Shown here in pieces: positions 63,464 through 64,000 of a stretch of DNA of 64,000 bases (position 1 is the stretch's first letter; each line of letters starts with the position of its first letter). The translations under genes were made by a program, and so were the position numbers. The stretch spans positions 496,001 through 560,000 of the forward strand of contig CANMVC010000001.1 in the NCBI GenBank assembly GCA_947501325.1, in the 5' to 3' direction. The DNA comes from an uncultured Sphingomonadaceae bacterium. Lineage in GTDB: Bacteria > Pseudomonadota > Alphaproteobacteria > Sphingomonadales > Sphingomonadaceae. The notes below the pieces were generated by a model. The model saw nothing but the letters and a program-made list of their open reading frames with translations. It ran no database searches and was not told where the DNA came from.

Positions 63464-64000
63464 ATGTCAGAGACCCCGGTCATTACCGTAGATATTGTCT
63501 CTGATGTTGTCTGCCCCTGGTGTATCATTGGCTATAAAAAGCTGGAACAGGCGATGCAGCGCTTTGAAGGCAAAGCGGAATTCGCCCTTGCCTGGCACGC
63601 GTTTGAGCTCAACCCCGGAATGCCGCCCGAGGGCCAGGATATCAACGAGCATATGGCGCAGAAATATGGCGCCACGCCTGAACAAAGCAAAGCCAACCGG
63701 GAACGACTGCGCAACGCAGGAAGCGATCTCGATTTCGAATTTAGCTATCATGATAATATGCGGATGGTGAACACTTTTGACGCCCATCGCGTGCTGCACT
63801 GGGCTGGTGAAACCGGCAAACAGACCGCGCTTAAACTGGCTTTGTTCAAAGCCCATTTTACCGACGGCAAGAATGTTAGTGATCACGACGTGCTGATCGA
63901 AGTCGCCGGCTCTGTGGGCCTCGACGAGAAACGCGTCCGCGACTTGCTGGGTAGCGATATGTTCGCCGCTGAAGTTCGTGCCACCGAAGCTGAATGGCAG
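63464..64000 (+). CDS. DsbA family oxidoreductase (FrnE-like), 3' end truncated by window
   Basis: Hand translation MSETPVITVDIVSDVVCPWCIIGYKKLEQAMQRF with CPWC; frame open to the window end, so absent from the ORF track. Confidence 0.9.
   Translation, partial: MSETPVITVDIVSDVVCPWCIIGYKKLEQAMQRFEGKAEFALAWHAFELNPGMPPEGQDINEHMAQKYGATPEQSKANRERLRNAGSDLDFEFSYHDNMRMVNTFDAHRVLHWAGETGKQTALKLALFKAHFTDGKNVSDHDVLIEVAGSVGLDEKRVRDLLGSDMFAAEVRATEAEWQ

Overview
This 64 kb window is a chromosomal segment that looks like Sphingomonadales (Alphaproteobacteria); the taxon is an inference from gene content and protein style. Most of it is housekeeping DNA. It carries the full str/S10/spc/alpha ribosomal-protein block on the minus strand (rpsL to rplQ, about 27.4-52.0 kb), plus gyrB, guaA, der, bamB, panB, adk, secY, clpS and others. 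I see no tRNA, rRNA, CRISPR array or prophage. The features most worth following up are: (1) a PEP-CTERM protein preceded by an exact sigma-54 -24/-12 match and divergent from a TPR lipoprotein; (2) a gdhA-rimB-rimK (+ desuccinylase) block lying between adk and rpsM inside the ribosomal superoperon, with the rimB start codon inside a perfect 13-bp hairpin; (3) a two-gene type III PKS + ICMT-type methyltransferase unit next to an AraC regulator and a fatty acid hydroxylase, with a 20-bp-period direct repeat upstream of the hydroxylase; (4) a TetR/transglutaminase divergent pair with a perfect 23-bp inverted repeat; (5) a phasin with a histone-H1-like tail and TTGCACTGCAA palindromes upstream; (6) a decayed locus at 54.5-54.9 kb with an antitoxin-like remnant, a 128-bp MITE-like nested palindrome and a 37-bp remnant of a second hlyIII copy; (7) a chromosomal AAC(3)-I-like acetyltransferase. 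Two small genes absent from the ORF track (bfd, rpmD) and one gene truncated by the window edge (DsbA/FrnE-like) were recovered by hand translation. No searches or folding programs were run; family assignments rest on recognised motifs and remembered family features.
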